NCBI GenBank assembly: GCA_035655455.1
Contig: DASRUL010000024.1
Location: 1 to 11,651, forward strand
Origin: JAHFKM01 sp035655455
GTDB lineage: Archaea; Nanobdellota; Nanobdellia; SCGC-AAA011-G17; GW2011-AR18
DNA: 11,651 nucleotides
Direction of reading: 5' to 3'
Program-made: the position numbers and the translations under genes
Part shown: positions 5,404-11,651 of the stretch, piece after piece
How the letters are laid out: every line of letters begins with the position of its first letter
How positions within the stretch are numbered: the stretch's first letter is position 1
The notes under the pieces: model-generated
The model's input: the letters and a program-made list of their open reading frames with translations, nothing else
Databases searched by the model: none
Told to the model about the DNA's origin: nothing

Positions 5404-5706
5404 ATGGAATACATTTACGCGGGGCTAATTTTACACGCATTGGGAAAAGAAATAAACGAAGCTAATCTTAAAAAAGTCCTCGAAGCGGCAGGAGCAAAGG
5501 TAGAAGAAGCACGAGTCAAGGCTTTAGTCTCAGCACTTGAAGGTGTTGACATCAAAGCAGCAATCGCAGAAGCGGCGACGCCAATCATGACAGCGCCAAC
5601 CGCAGCACCGGCAGCGGGCGGACACGCACCAGCACCTGAAAAGAAGAAAGAAGAAAAGAAAACAGAAGAAGAAGCATCAGCAGGTTTAGCCGGACTCTTC
5701 GGCTGA
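5404..5706 (+). CDS. rpl12: Ribosomal stalk protein P1 (archaeal L12)
   Basis: This small acidic stalk protein binds as dimers to P0 and contacts elongation factors through its C-terminal tail. The 100-aa protein shows the full archaeal plan. Residues 1-58 are the helical dimerisation domain (MEYIYAGLILHALGKEINE...). An Ala/Pro/Gly-rich hinge follows at about 59-78, then a Lys/Glu-rich segment (79-91), and the factor-binding tail ASAGLAGLFG at the end. A strong Shine-Dalgarno GGAGG (5392-5396) lies seven bases before the ATG, so it can be translated at a higher rate than P0, as stalk stoichiometry needs. The gap after P0 is 30 bp, and a T-rich run follows the stop, marking the operon end. Confidence 0.96.
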   Translation: MEYIYAGLILHALGKEINEANLKKVLEAAGAKVEEARVKALVSALEGVDIKAAIAEAATPIMTAPTAAPAAGGHAPAPEKKKEEKKTEEEASAGLAGLFG

Positions 5707-5708
5707 AC

Positions 5709-5723
5709 TTTCTTTTTTTATTT
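5709..5723 (+). terminator. T-rich terminator of the ribosomal operon
   Basis: The run ttTcttttttatt just after the rpl12 stop matches the oligo-T signal at which archaeal RNA polymerase stops, without needing a hairpin. It separates the operon from the next gene's promoter 30 bp further on. Confidence 0.5.
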
Positions 5724-5751
5724 ATAGAACCACTTTTCTGCAACAAAAATC

Positions 5752-5763
5752 TTTAAGTATTTA
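5752..5763 (+). promoter_or_regulatory. TATA box of the HEAT-repeat gene
   Basis: TTTAAGTATTTA is centred about 25 nt before the ATG at 5781, so the message is probably leaderless; no Shine-Dalgarno sequence precedes the start. Confidence 0.45.
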
Positions 5764-5780
5764 TCGGATAAAAACATACT

Positions 5781-6695
5781 ATGAGCACACTTAAACAAAT
5801 CCTCGACAAAAACGTAGATCCTCAGACCAGAGGCAGTCTTCTCTTAAGAGAAGCATCTTCAAGAAACTTAAAATTAGAAGATGTAGCCACACTTATAGAA
5901 GAAGATTTGGCTTACCTCAGATCAGCTGTAGCACTCGCATTAGCCCATTTTCCAGATGACAGAGCAGCCTATCCTCTTTTGTCGCGTTTTCTTGAAGATC
6001 CAGATGAATATGTCCGCTGCGACGCAATCCTCGCAATGGGACAAACAAAAAATAGCAGATTCACTTTTCCCCTAATTAATTACTTTAATCACAGAGCAGA
6101 CCATCACGAACGCGAAAGGATTATGATGGCTTTAGATGCTTCTCAAGATCCGAGAGCAACCGCATTCTTAGAAGAACACCTTCAAGATTCCAATCATTTT
6201 GCAGAGCTTGTAAAAAAAGCCCACCGCTCTTGCAGAAACAATTCTGATTTTTCTTACACTTTCGCAGGATCAGATGAAATGTGGAAAAATGCCCTCTCTA
6301 GAGAAGGAAGAATTTTTTTAGGTTCCTCTGAAATTTTTGACAAAGCCTTTCCACAAATGGAAGAATACGGCCTTGACCGACCTCAAACTTACGTCGTAGA
6401 CCAAAGAGGAATGTGGATCGGAGGACTTATTGGAGAACATGTTGATGTCGCGCGTGGAAAAAAAGTCCTTGCCGCAGGAGAAATTATCTTCACTAATGAG
6501 CAAAGATGGAAAGTAGAATATGTAAATAACCGCTCAAATGGATACTATCCCGATCCCTCTTCCTTCGCTCATGTAGCAGGAGCATTTAAAGAATTTGGCA
6601 TCGCTTACGCTGGCGACAATTTTAGCGAAACTTTCCCAAAAGAGGGTTTTAACGATCCTGAATTTTTGTCTTTCCAACCCCTCTCAGAAAAATAA
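5781..6695 (+). CDS. HEAT-repeat protein with an uncharacterised C-terminal domain, 304 aa
   Basis: The N-terminal half (about 1-150) is built of paired helices typical of HEAT/PBS-lyase-like repeats: LAYLRSAVALALAHFPDD, AAYPLLSRFLEDPDEYVRC, and a third and fourth unit containing ALDASQDPRATAFLEE. Such arrays usually hold partner proteins. The C-terminal half (about 200-300) is a different domain with GEHVDVARGKKVLAAGEIIF (219-238), YVNNRSNGYYPDPSSF (247-262) and a helix VAGAFKEFGIAYAG. I recall a similar pattern (H-va-GK-vlaAGEi-f, then vsN-S-GyyPdp-S) in uncharacterised bacterial proteins, but cannot name a family. It has no signal peptide, membrane segment or catalytic motif. It is single-cistron behind the ribosomal operon and convergent with the next gene, 6 bp apart. 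Base composition is less C-biased than its neighbours, so an outside origin is possible. Confidence 0.65.
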   Translation: MSTLKQILDKNVDPQTRGSLLLREASSRNLKLEDVATLIEEDLAYLRSAVALALAHFPDDRAAYPLLSRFLEDPDEYVRCDAILAMGQTKNSRFTFPLINYFNHRADHHERERIMMALDASQDPRATAFLEEHLQDSNHFAELVKKAHRSCRNNSDFSYTFAGSDEMWKNALSREGRIFLGSSEIFDKAFPQMEEYGLDRPQTYVVDQRGMWIGGLIGEHVDVARGKKVLAAGEIIFTNEQRWKVEYVNNRSNGYYPDPSSFAHVAGAFKEFGIAYAGDNFSETFPKEGFNDPEFLSFQPLSEK

Positions 6696-6701
6696 AATAA
6701 T

Positions 6702-7433
6702 CTAATAATCCTTCATATCAATCACAAACTCTACAAGCATATTTCCGTTAATTCTCTCCTGCAAATATCTTCTATACAATTCATAAGTTCGATGCGTTCC
6801 TTGTGTCAATATAATTCTTGATCCTGGAAACCTAAAATCGTCATCTTCCCGAAATTCCCTTCTCCCCATAATAGGATCTTTCAGATTATATCTCATTAAA
6901 TCTTCATCTTTCGCGCTACGCACACGCTTTTTCTGCACCTCATTTAATGGATGACGCAGCACTAACGTCGCTTCAGCATTAAACTCGCTAACTTTTGCAT
7001 AAAAACGAGTCATCCTCTCATGAATCGGAAGATCGCGAAGATGTTTATTCCCCTTCGCAACACCATCCATCTTTCTCTGCACTTTTTTTAACCATACTTC
7101 TATTGTTTCTACGACTTCAAAAATAATTCTACTCAACGTTTCAACTACACTTTCATCTATACCCCCTAACAAACCTGGTTTATTTTTATATAACCCATGA
7201 AGCTTAATTAATTTCCCTAAAACCCCAATAGCCACATCCATCTTCGGAAGAATATCTGCAAAAAAGGGATTATCTTTCTCTCTTTCTTTTATATTCTCTA
7301 AACAAGATAAGAGATTTCTTAATTTCGTCCATTCCTTACCCTTTAAGTCTAGAATACCCCTCCCCTTATCAATAAGATTACTTTCCAAACAATTTAGAGA
7401 CTCCGCATTTTCCTCTAAAATATTATAGCCCAT
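6702..7433 (-). CDS. Unknown helical protein cotranscribed with pepF, 243 aa
   Basis: I do not recognise this protein. Residues 1-130 look helical (for example VVETLSRIIFEVVETIEVWLKK) without heptad regularity strong enough for a long coiled coil. A more conserved-looking C-terminal section includes FPGSRIILTQGTHRTYELYRRYL (about 202-224) and ends VEFVIDMKDY. It has no signal peptide, membrane span or cysteine motif. The ATG at 7433 follows the pepF stop by 8 bp. Its Shine-Dalgarno sequence (AGGGAG) overlaps the pepF stop codon, so the two are an operon with pepF first. That suggests a link to peptide degradation, which is only inference. The gene ends 6 bp from the convergent HEAT-repeat gene in AT-rich DNA. 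Confidence 0.7.
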   Translation of the reverse strand: MGYNILEENAESLNCLESNLIDKGRGILDLKGKEWTKLRNLLSCLENIKEREKDNPFFADILPKMDVAIGVLGKLIKLHGLYKNKPGLLGGIDESVVETLSRIIFEVVETIEVWLKKVQRKMDGVAKGNKHLRDLPIHERMTRFYAKVSEFNAEATLVLRHPLNEVQKKRVRSAKDEDLMRYNLKDPIMGRREFREDDDFRFPGSRIILTQGTHRTYELYRRYLQERINGNMLVEFVIDMKDY

Positions 7434-7441
7434 TCCGCTCC

Positions 7442-9190
7442 CTACTTCATCTTTTTCAAATCATTTACCATTTTTTCAATAACATTAAATCCTGACTGCC
7501 AGAACTTCTCAGAACAAATATCCATACCTGCCCTTTCAAGAACCTTCTGCGGCCTCTCACTTCCACCAGCCTCTAAAATTTTCAAATATTCAGGAACAAA
7601 TGAAGCACCTTCTTCCTTATACCGTTCGTACAACGTCAATGTCAACAAATTACCAAATGAATACCCATAACAATAAAACGGAGAATGATAAATATGAGGA
7701 ATGTACGTCCACTCCCACTGGAACTCCTCAGGAACGTTAATTGAACCAAACTGCTCCCTCAACTCTTTCAAATATTCCGCTTTTAATTCGTCAACACCCG
7801 CACCCTCAGCAACCATCCTGTGCGCATTCTCCTCAAAGAACGTAAAATACGCCTGACGGCCAATAGAACCATACACATCGTCCAACTTCTGAATCAACAT
7901 CCCCTTCCTCAATTCACTACTTTTTTCTTCATTCGTCAGCTTCTCAAACAGCATCATCTCGCTAAAGATAGAAGCAGTCTCAGCAAGAGGAATAGGCGCA
8001 TGGAACGTCAACACAGAATGCTTTGAAGCCAACTGACCATGCACGGCATGCCCCAACTCATGAGCAAGCGTAAACACATCACGCGTCGTCCCATCATAAT
8101 TCAACAACACATATGGCGTTATCTTCGGAGTAATAGAATAACAAAACGCGCCAGATCTTTTTCCTTTCTTAATCTCAACATCCACATGATTCTGTTTAAC
8201 CACATTCTCAGCAAGATCAGCCATTCTCGGAGAAACTTTCCTAAAATTCTCCAGCACCAACTTAACAGCGCTCTCATACGACATCTTCTTTTCCGCAGCC
8301 TGATACGGCGCATAAATATGATACCTTGATTTTTCTTTCACACCGCACACCTTAAATTTCAAATCAAAATACGACTGAAAAAACCCAACATTCTTTCTTA
8401 CCACATTCAACAACGCATGATACGCCTCTTCCGGAACATCATTCGCAATATTCCTCACAGCAACAGGACTCTTATACCTCCTTAAAACAAGCTGCTCATT
8501 TTTCCAATCGTTCACCAAAGAACGATAGATCTCACCCAACACCTGACCCTGCTCGCCAAATACCCTATACACTGAACGATACGCAGCAGCACGCATCTTC
8601 CCATCATGATGCCTAAAATACTTCTTCAACTCCTCCTGAGAAAGCATTTTCTTTTCCCCGTTCACGATCAAAGGAAATGTAAAACCGGCAGTAATCATAT
8701 CATACACCTTTGTTAACGTATTATTTCCAGAAAGATCCTTCAAATTAATTATCTTTTCCTCCTCCTCCTTCAAGCTGTACTGCTTCAACTCGCGGATTCT
8801 TGTCAAAAAATAGCCATACCCTGGAGCAGCCTTAACCAACTTTCTGGCCTTTTTTTCTTCCAAACCCTTGAACCACAAATTAAAAAACACTATCCTGTTC
8901 GCATACCCTACAGACAGATCCTCAACCCGCGACAAAAAAGCACGCGCCTTAGAATTAGACGTATCCTCAGAAAACCACAAATACGCGTAAGCAGACAACC
9001 TATTTGAAGATTCTGCAATCCTCTCCTTTACTTTTATTATTTCCAAAAACTCCTTCCCAGAAAAGTCTTCAAGCCTCGACCTCGCGGCCTCGACCATTTT
9101 CACATCATCATCCAATTTTTCAAGAAAACGATCAAACTCCCTTGTCTTTGCAGGAGGAACAAGGCCCGAAAGATCCCATCTCTTTTCCAT
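7442..9190 (-). CDS. pepF: Oligoendopeptidase F (M3-family zinc metallopeptidase), 582 aa
   Basis: A cytoplasmic zinc peptidase that cleaves short peptides, typically products of the proteasome or of imported peptides. The zinc site is HELGH at 377-381 (His377, Glu378, His381), with the third ligand Glu404 in PLAETASIFSE. Before it stands the family stretch GAFCYSITPKITPYVLLNY, and after it the substrate-binding HISPxYxYGY-like motif, here IPHIYHSPFYCYGYSFGN (497-513). The N-terminal helical domain (about 1-190) and the length match PepF. The frame is open to a TTG at 9235. I chose the ATG at 9190 because a TATA box (9211-9220) lies about 25 nt upstream of it, and the protein then begins MEKRWDLSGL, where the family begins. 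It is the first gene of a two-gene operon, divergent from the coiled-coil gene. Confidence 0.93.
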   Translation of the reverse strand: MEKRWDLSGLVPPAKTREFDRFLEKLDDDVKMVEAARSRLEDFSGKEFLEIIKVKERIAESSNRLSAYAYLWFSEDTSNSKARAFLSRVEDLSVGYANRIVFFNLWFKGLEEKKARKLVKAAPGYGYFLTRIRELKQYSLKEEEEKIINLKDLSGNNTLTKVYDMITAGFTFPLIVNGEKKMLSQEELKKYFRHHDGKMRAAAYRSVYRVFGEQGQVLGEIYRSLVNDWKNEQLVLRRYKSPVAVRNIANDVPEEAYHALLNVVRKNVGFFQSYFDLKFKVCGVKEKSRYHIYAPYQAAEKKMSYESAVKLVLENFRKVSPRMADLAENVVKQNHVDVEIKKGKRSGAFCYSITPKITPYVLLNYDGTTRDVFTLAHELGHAVHGQLASKHSVLTFHAPIPLAETASIFSEMMLFEKLTNEEKSSELRKGMLIQKLDDVYGSIGRQAYFTFFEENAHRMVAEGAGVDELKAEYLKELREQFGSINVPEEFQWEWTYIPHIYHSPFYCYGYSFGNLLTLTLYERYKEEGASFVPEYLKILEAGGSERPQKVLERAGMDICSEKFWQSGFNVIEKMVNDLKKMK

Positions 9191-9210
9191 CAAAATTCCA
9201 TCCTCGCCAG

Positions 9211-9220
9211 ATATATAAGT
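9211..9220 (-). promoter_or_regulatory. TATA box of pepF
   Basis: On the minus strand this reads ACTTATATAT, centred about 25 nt before the ATG at 9190. It decides that start, since transcripts would begin after the TTG at 9235. Confidence 0.5.
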
Positions 9221-9268
9221 TTTTTTATCCTCCAAAAACCAATTTACCGAACCAGCACCCCACCAAAA

Positions 9269-9277
9269 GATTTAAAA
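9269..9277 (+). promoter_or_regulatory. TATA box of the coiled-coil gene
   Basis: GATTTAAAA is centred about 30 nt before the TTG at 9303. With no Shine-Dalgarno sequence present, a leaderless or near-leaderless message starting at the TTG is the simplest reading. Confidence 0.4.
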
Positions 9278-9302
9278 CCCTCCGCAAGAGAACGCTCTTA
9301 CC

Positions 9303-10175
9303 TTGGATGAACATCAAAAAAACACCCTAGAAGAATACAAATCCCTCAACAAAGGAATTCTCGACCTCAAAACAAAAATCCAAGAGATCAGCAAACAAAA
9401 AGAACACTGGTTTGAAAAAAAAGAATCCCTAAAAAAAAACATCAATGATCTCGTCAAACATATCAGACAACTCAAAGATCAGATGCACACCAAATCCACG
9501 ACAATCAGAGAATTAAAAGACCAGAGAAAAAAATACAACTCAGAAGTCAAAGACCTCATAAAAAAAATAAAAAAACTCCACAAGGAAAAAGAAAAAGCGT
9601 TCGAACAATACAACATAAGAATAGAACCCTCAAAACTCCTAGAAAAGATCAATATCCTAGAGAAAAAAGTAGAAATAGAAATCTCCTTCGACAAAGAAAA
9701 AAAACTCATGGAGGAGATTAAAAAACTCAAAAAAAGCTACGAGGAATCAACAGAAGCCTTCAAACTCCTCGAACAGACCAAAGCCCTGGACAAAGAAATC
9801 AAGGCCTCAAGAAAAAAGGCAAACGACTTCCATCAACAAATACAAACCATAACCAGGGACAACAACTACGCAAAATTCTTCCAACTCACCCAAGACCTCG
9901 ACACGCTCAAAAAAACCCAAGAAGAAGCGTTCCAAACCTTCATAAAACACAAGAATGAATACCTACAAGCGCAACAAGAATTAAGACCAAAATTGGAAAC
10001 GCTCACTATCATTAAACAATCTCTTGACAAGGACAAGGAACTTTCAAGAGCATGCCATGCACTAAAACAAAAAGAACTCATCAAGAACAAGGCGCAACGC
10101 GTGGAAGAAAAAATAAAGACCAAGAAAAAACTCACCACGGAAGACCTTCTTATTTACCAAGGAACCGACGAGTGA
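9303..10175 (+). CDS. Archaeal coiled-coil protein (COG1340-like), 290 aa
   Basis: Almost the whole protein (about 5-265) is a charged coiled coil rich in Lys, Glu and Gln. A central break at about 105-130 (YNIRIEPSKLLEKINILEKKVE) suggests two arms that fold back, and the C-terminus is short (KKLTTEDLLIYQGTDE). It has no Walker motif, so it is not an SMC or Rad50 ATPase. The layout resembles the archaeal COG1340 family, widespread but of unknown function. I base that on general pattern, including the TTEDLL ending. The start must be the TTG at 9303: no other in-frame start exists before Met61, and the conserved-looking N-terminus begins there. It is divergent from pepF, and its last 26 bp overlap the 3' end of the archaeosortase gene on the other strand. 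Confidence 0.75.
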   Translation: MDEHQKNTLEEYKSLNKGILDLKTKIQEISKQKEHWFEKKESLKKNINDLVKHIRQLKDQMHTKSTTIRELKDQRKKYNSEVKDLIKKIKKLHKEKEKAFEQYNIRIEPSKLLEKINILEKKVEIEISFDKEKKLMEEIKKLKKSYEESTEAFKLLEQTKALDKEIKASRKKANDFHQQIQTITRDNNYAKFFQLTQDLDTLKKTQEEAFQTFIKHKNEYLQAQQELRPKLETLTIIKQSLDKDKELSRACHALKQKELIKNKAQRVEEKIKTKKKLTTEDLLIYQGTDE

Positions 10176-10674
10176 ACAAGCTCTTTCTCCACAAATATCT
10201 CGCATCATCAATTAACGGAACAGCATCAATCCCGTACACCTTTACCACAAGAATCCACACAAACGCAACATACACCCCAGAAACAACCTTCCACATCACC
10301 ACATGCACCAGGTCAAACGCAGACGGACTTACTTCCACAGCCAACAAGATCAACACAACAATCCTCAAAATATTCATCCCAAAAAACAAAGCAAATGATG
10401 TAAGAATCACTTTCACTCTCGTTCCTAACGAAACATCCTTCACCAACATCGCCAACGCCCACAACAACCAATACGCAGCAGAAGCAACACACGACCTGGC
10501 AAACACAAACTCCTTCCCGCCAATCATCAACGAATCATTGATCATTTTCGGAGCGTACACCCACAACGACGCGGCACTCCCATACAGGGTTAAAGGCAAG
10601 AAGACAAGATAAAACACGCTGAACGGAACAAAGCACAAGCCAACCCGAAGAAACAAGCCAGGAAGATAGCGCAT
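10150..10674 (-). CDS. Archaeosortase/exosortase-family transpeptidase, 174 aa
   Basis: Integral membrane cysteine transpeptidase that removes C-terminal sorting signals and, in studied cases, joins surface proteins to a membrane lipid. The triad is visible: Cys62 in FVFARSCVAS, Arg104 in FGMNILRIVVL, and His124 in LVHVVMWKVVSG, each at the border of a hydrophobic helix as in the family. Transmembrane helices cover about 7-30, 63-79, 86-115 and 128-147; the short length fits the minimal archaeal members. The start at 10674 has a TATA box about 25 nt upstream (10695-10703, minus strand GTTATATTG), implying a leaderless message. It is divergent from dedA, sharing a 73-bp promoter region, and overlaps the coiled-coil gene tail-to-tail. 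No protein with a recognisable sorting tail is in the window. Which subfamily (ArtA–E) it belongs to I cannot say. Confidence 0.82.
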   Translation of the reverse strand: MRYLPGLFLRVGLCFVPFSVFYLVFLPLTLYGSAASLWVYAPKMINDSLMIGGKEFVFARSCVASAAYWLLWALAMLVKDVSLGTRVKVILTSFALFFGMNILRIVVLILLAVEVSPSAFDLVHVVMWKVVSGVYVAFVWILVVKVYGIDAVPLIDDARYLWRKSLFTRRFLGK

Positions 10675-10694
10675 CAGCCTTGTAAAAAAACCAG

Positions 10695-10724
10695 CAATAT
10701 AACCCTTTCGTTACGCTTTTAAAC
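10695..10724. promoter_or_regulatory. Divergent promoters for the archaeosortase and dedA genes
   Basis: Two TATA boxes lie back to back: GTTATATTG on the minus strand (10695-10703), 25 nt from the archaeosortase ATG, and CTTTTAAAC on the plus strand (10716-10724), about 28 nt from the dedA ATG. A regulator binding here could act on both genes. Confidence 0.45.
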
Positions 10725-10747
10725 AACTCCTCCCCCATCAAACAGGC

Positions 10748-11368
10748 ATGATCCTTGAAGCGCTCACCACTTTCGCGACAAGCATCATCACCACCATAGG
10801 ATATTCTGGCATTTTCATCCTCATGGCTTTAGAAAGCACGGTTTTCCCCATTCCCTCAGAAACAGTCATGCCCTTCGCTGGCTTTCTCATCAACGAAGGA
10901 AGATTCACCTTTCTCGGCGTAGCACTCGCAAGCAGTCTCGGCTCAGTCACAGGATCACTCGTTTCCTATTACTTAGGAAAAAAAGGAGGCGTTCCTCTCC
11001 TTAAACGTTACGGAAAATATCTTTTTCTGAACGAAGAACACCTCTCATGGACAGAGGTATGGTTTAACAAGCACGGACAAAAAACCATCTTCATCAGCAG
11101 ATTCTTACCTATAGTAAGACACTTCATCTCCATCCCAGCAGGTGTTGGCAACATGAAGCTCACTCCCTTCCTTCTTTACACGTTTCTTGGAGCAGCGCTC
11201 TGGAACTCGTTCCTCGCTTATCTTGGCATTATCCTCAACACCAACTGGGAGCTCGTGCGCGCCTATTCAACCTTCATCGACGTTCTCTTTGTCATTTTGA
11301 TTGTTTTCATCCTTGCGGCGTATCTTTATCTTCATTTCAAAAGGAGAGCCAATGCGCCTCACTTCTAA
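10748..11368 (+). CDS. DedA-family membrane protein, 206 aa
   Basis: DedA proteins are polytopic membrane proteins of the SNARE-associated/VTT superfamily. Some bacterial members (UptA) return undecaprenyl phosphate across the membrane. The conserved marks are present: Glu29 and the re-entrant PIPSE (34-38), GSVTGSLVSYYLGKKGG (65-81), FISRFLPIVRHFISIPAGVGNM with Arg118 and Arg124 (115-136), and a Gly/Trp helix GAALWNSF (148-155). About five hydrophobic segments span the protein, and the length is typical. The start at 10748 fits the TATA box about 28 nt upstream. The last 18 bp overlap the start of the PAP2 gene, so the two are translationally linked. An equivalent role in recycling dolichyl-type phosphate is inference from that pairing. 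Confidence 0.9.
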   Translation: MILEALTTFATSIITTIGYSGIFILMALESTVFPIPSETVMPFAGFLINEGRFTFLGVALASSLGSVTGSLVSYYLGKKGGVPLLKRYGKYLFLNEEHLSWTEVWFNKHGQKTIFISRFLPIVRHFISIPAGVGNMKLTPFLLYTFLGAALWNSFLAYLGIILNTNWELVRAYSTFIDVLFVILIVFILAAYLYLHFKRRANAPHF

Positions 11369-11651
11369 CTTCAAGATTATAGCAGGACTTGGAATTTTCC
11401 TCATAACACTTTTTTTTGATCAACAACTTCTTCAACTTCTCACTAGTTTCAGAACACCTTTCTTAACTTTTCTCTTCCGAGGCGTCAGTCATCTTTCAGG
11501 ATACTTCACTCTCCTCTTCATCGGTGTTCTCGTTTTCCTCATCACAAAAAACTTCACCACAACCAAACATTACATCCTCGCTTTTCTCCTTACCGGCATC
11601 CTCGTCTACGCTCTCAAGACGACCCTTGAAAGGGCGAGACCAGCAGTAGAG
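11351..11651 (+). CDS. PAP2-superfamily lipid phosphatase, N-terminal part (cut by the window end)
   Basis: The first 100 codons of a membrane phosphatase are visible. Three hydrophobic helices (about 8-22, 48-66, 74-89) lead to LKTTLERARP (88-97), which is exactly the K-x6-RP first motif of the PAP2/PgpB/BacA-type active site. The PSGH and SRxxxxxH motifs would lie beyond the window. The likely reaction is removal of a phosphate from a lipid diphosphate such as a polyprenyl diphosphate. The ATG at 11351 follows a good Shine-Dalgarno sequence (AAGGAGAG, near 11339-11346) and sits inside the end of dedA (18-bp overlap), so it belongs to that operon. Confidence 0.88.

Noticed and set aside
9191..9235. 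TTG start giving pepF 15 extra residues
   Set aside because: The pepF TATA box lies inside this stretch, so it is upstream of the likely transcription start; the ATG at 9190 matches the family start.
10052..10612. Plus-strand open frame of 186 codons
   Set aside because: It is the antisense shadow of the archaeosortase gene with a Thr/Asn-rich translation; the minus-strand frame has the catalytic triad and membrane helices.
1..11651. CRISPR array
   Set aside because: No regularly spaced repeats of 20-40 bases occur; the repeats seen are short, irregular and few.

Overview
The window looks like chromosomal DNA of an archaeon, most likely a DPANN lineage of the Woesearchaeota/Pacearchaeota kind. 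The evidence is an archaeal-type uL1–P0(uL10)–P1(L12) ribosomal stalk operon, an archaeosortase, a COG1340-like archaeal coiled-coil protein, and TATA boxes about 25 nt upstream of many start codons, which points to largely leaderless transcripts. A fragment of a cysteine-rich module of a type I associate with secreted proteins of these lineages supports the placement. The phylum is inference; the domain Archaea is well supported.

The left part (1 to about 2430) is an AT-rich accessory region. It holds a methyltransferase-like gene between diverged inverted repeats, and a vapBC-type toxin–antitoxin pair whose PIN toxin has an in-frame TAA. It also holds a decayed minus-strand gene carrying the cysteine-rich module, interrupted by a compact three-hairpin element. 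At about 2430 this abuts the C-terminal catalytic remnant of a Xer-type tyrosine recombinase, which reads like the genes to its right. The point looks like a recombination scar or island boundary.

The right part is housekeeping DNA. A ferredoxin-reductase-like flavoprotein (2676-3389) is followed by the rpl1-rplP0-rpl12 operon (3560-5706), which makes the L1 stalk and the factor-recruiting P stalk. P0 lacks the usual archaeal GLFG-type C-terminal tail, while P1 keeps it. Next come a HEAT-repeat protein with an uncharacterised C-terminal domain (5781-6695) and, convergent to it, a two-gene unit of M3-family oligoendopeptidase F followed by an unknown protein (9190 down to 6702).

Divergent from pepF is a TTG-initiated coiled-coil gene (9303-10175) that overlaps tail-to-tail with an archaeosortase (10674-10150). 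The last unit is a DedA membrane protein overlapping a truncated PAP2 phosphatase, a pairing that would suit polyprenyl-phosphate carrier recycling at the membrane. Together with the archaeosortase, the right end therefore leans towards envelope biogenesis.

The + strand is visibly richer in C than G across most of 2.43-10.7 kb whichever strand is coding. I found no CRISPR array, rRNA or canonical tRNA gene.
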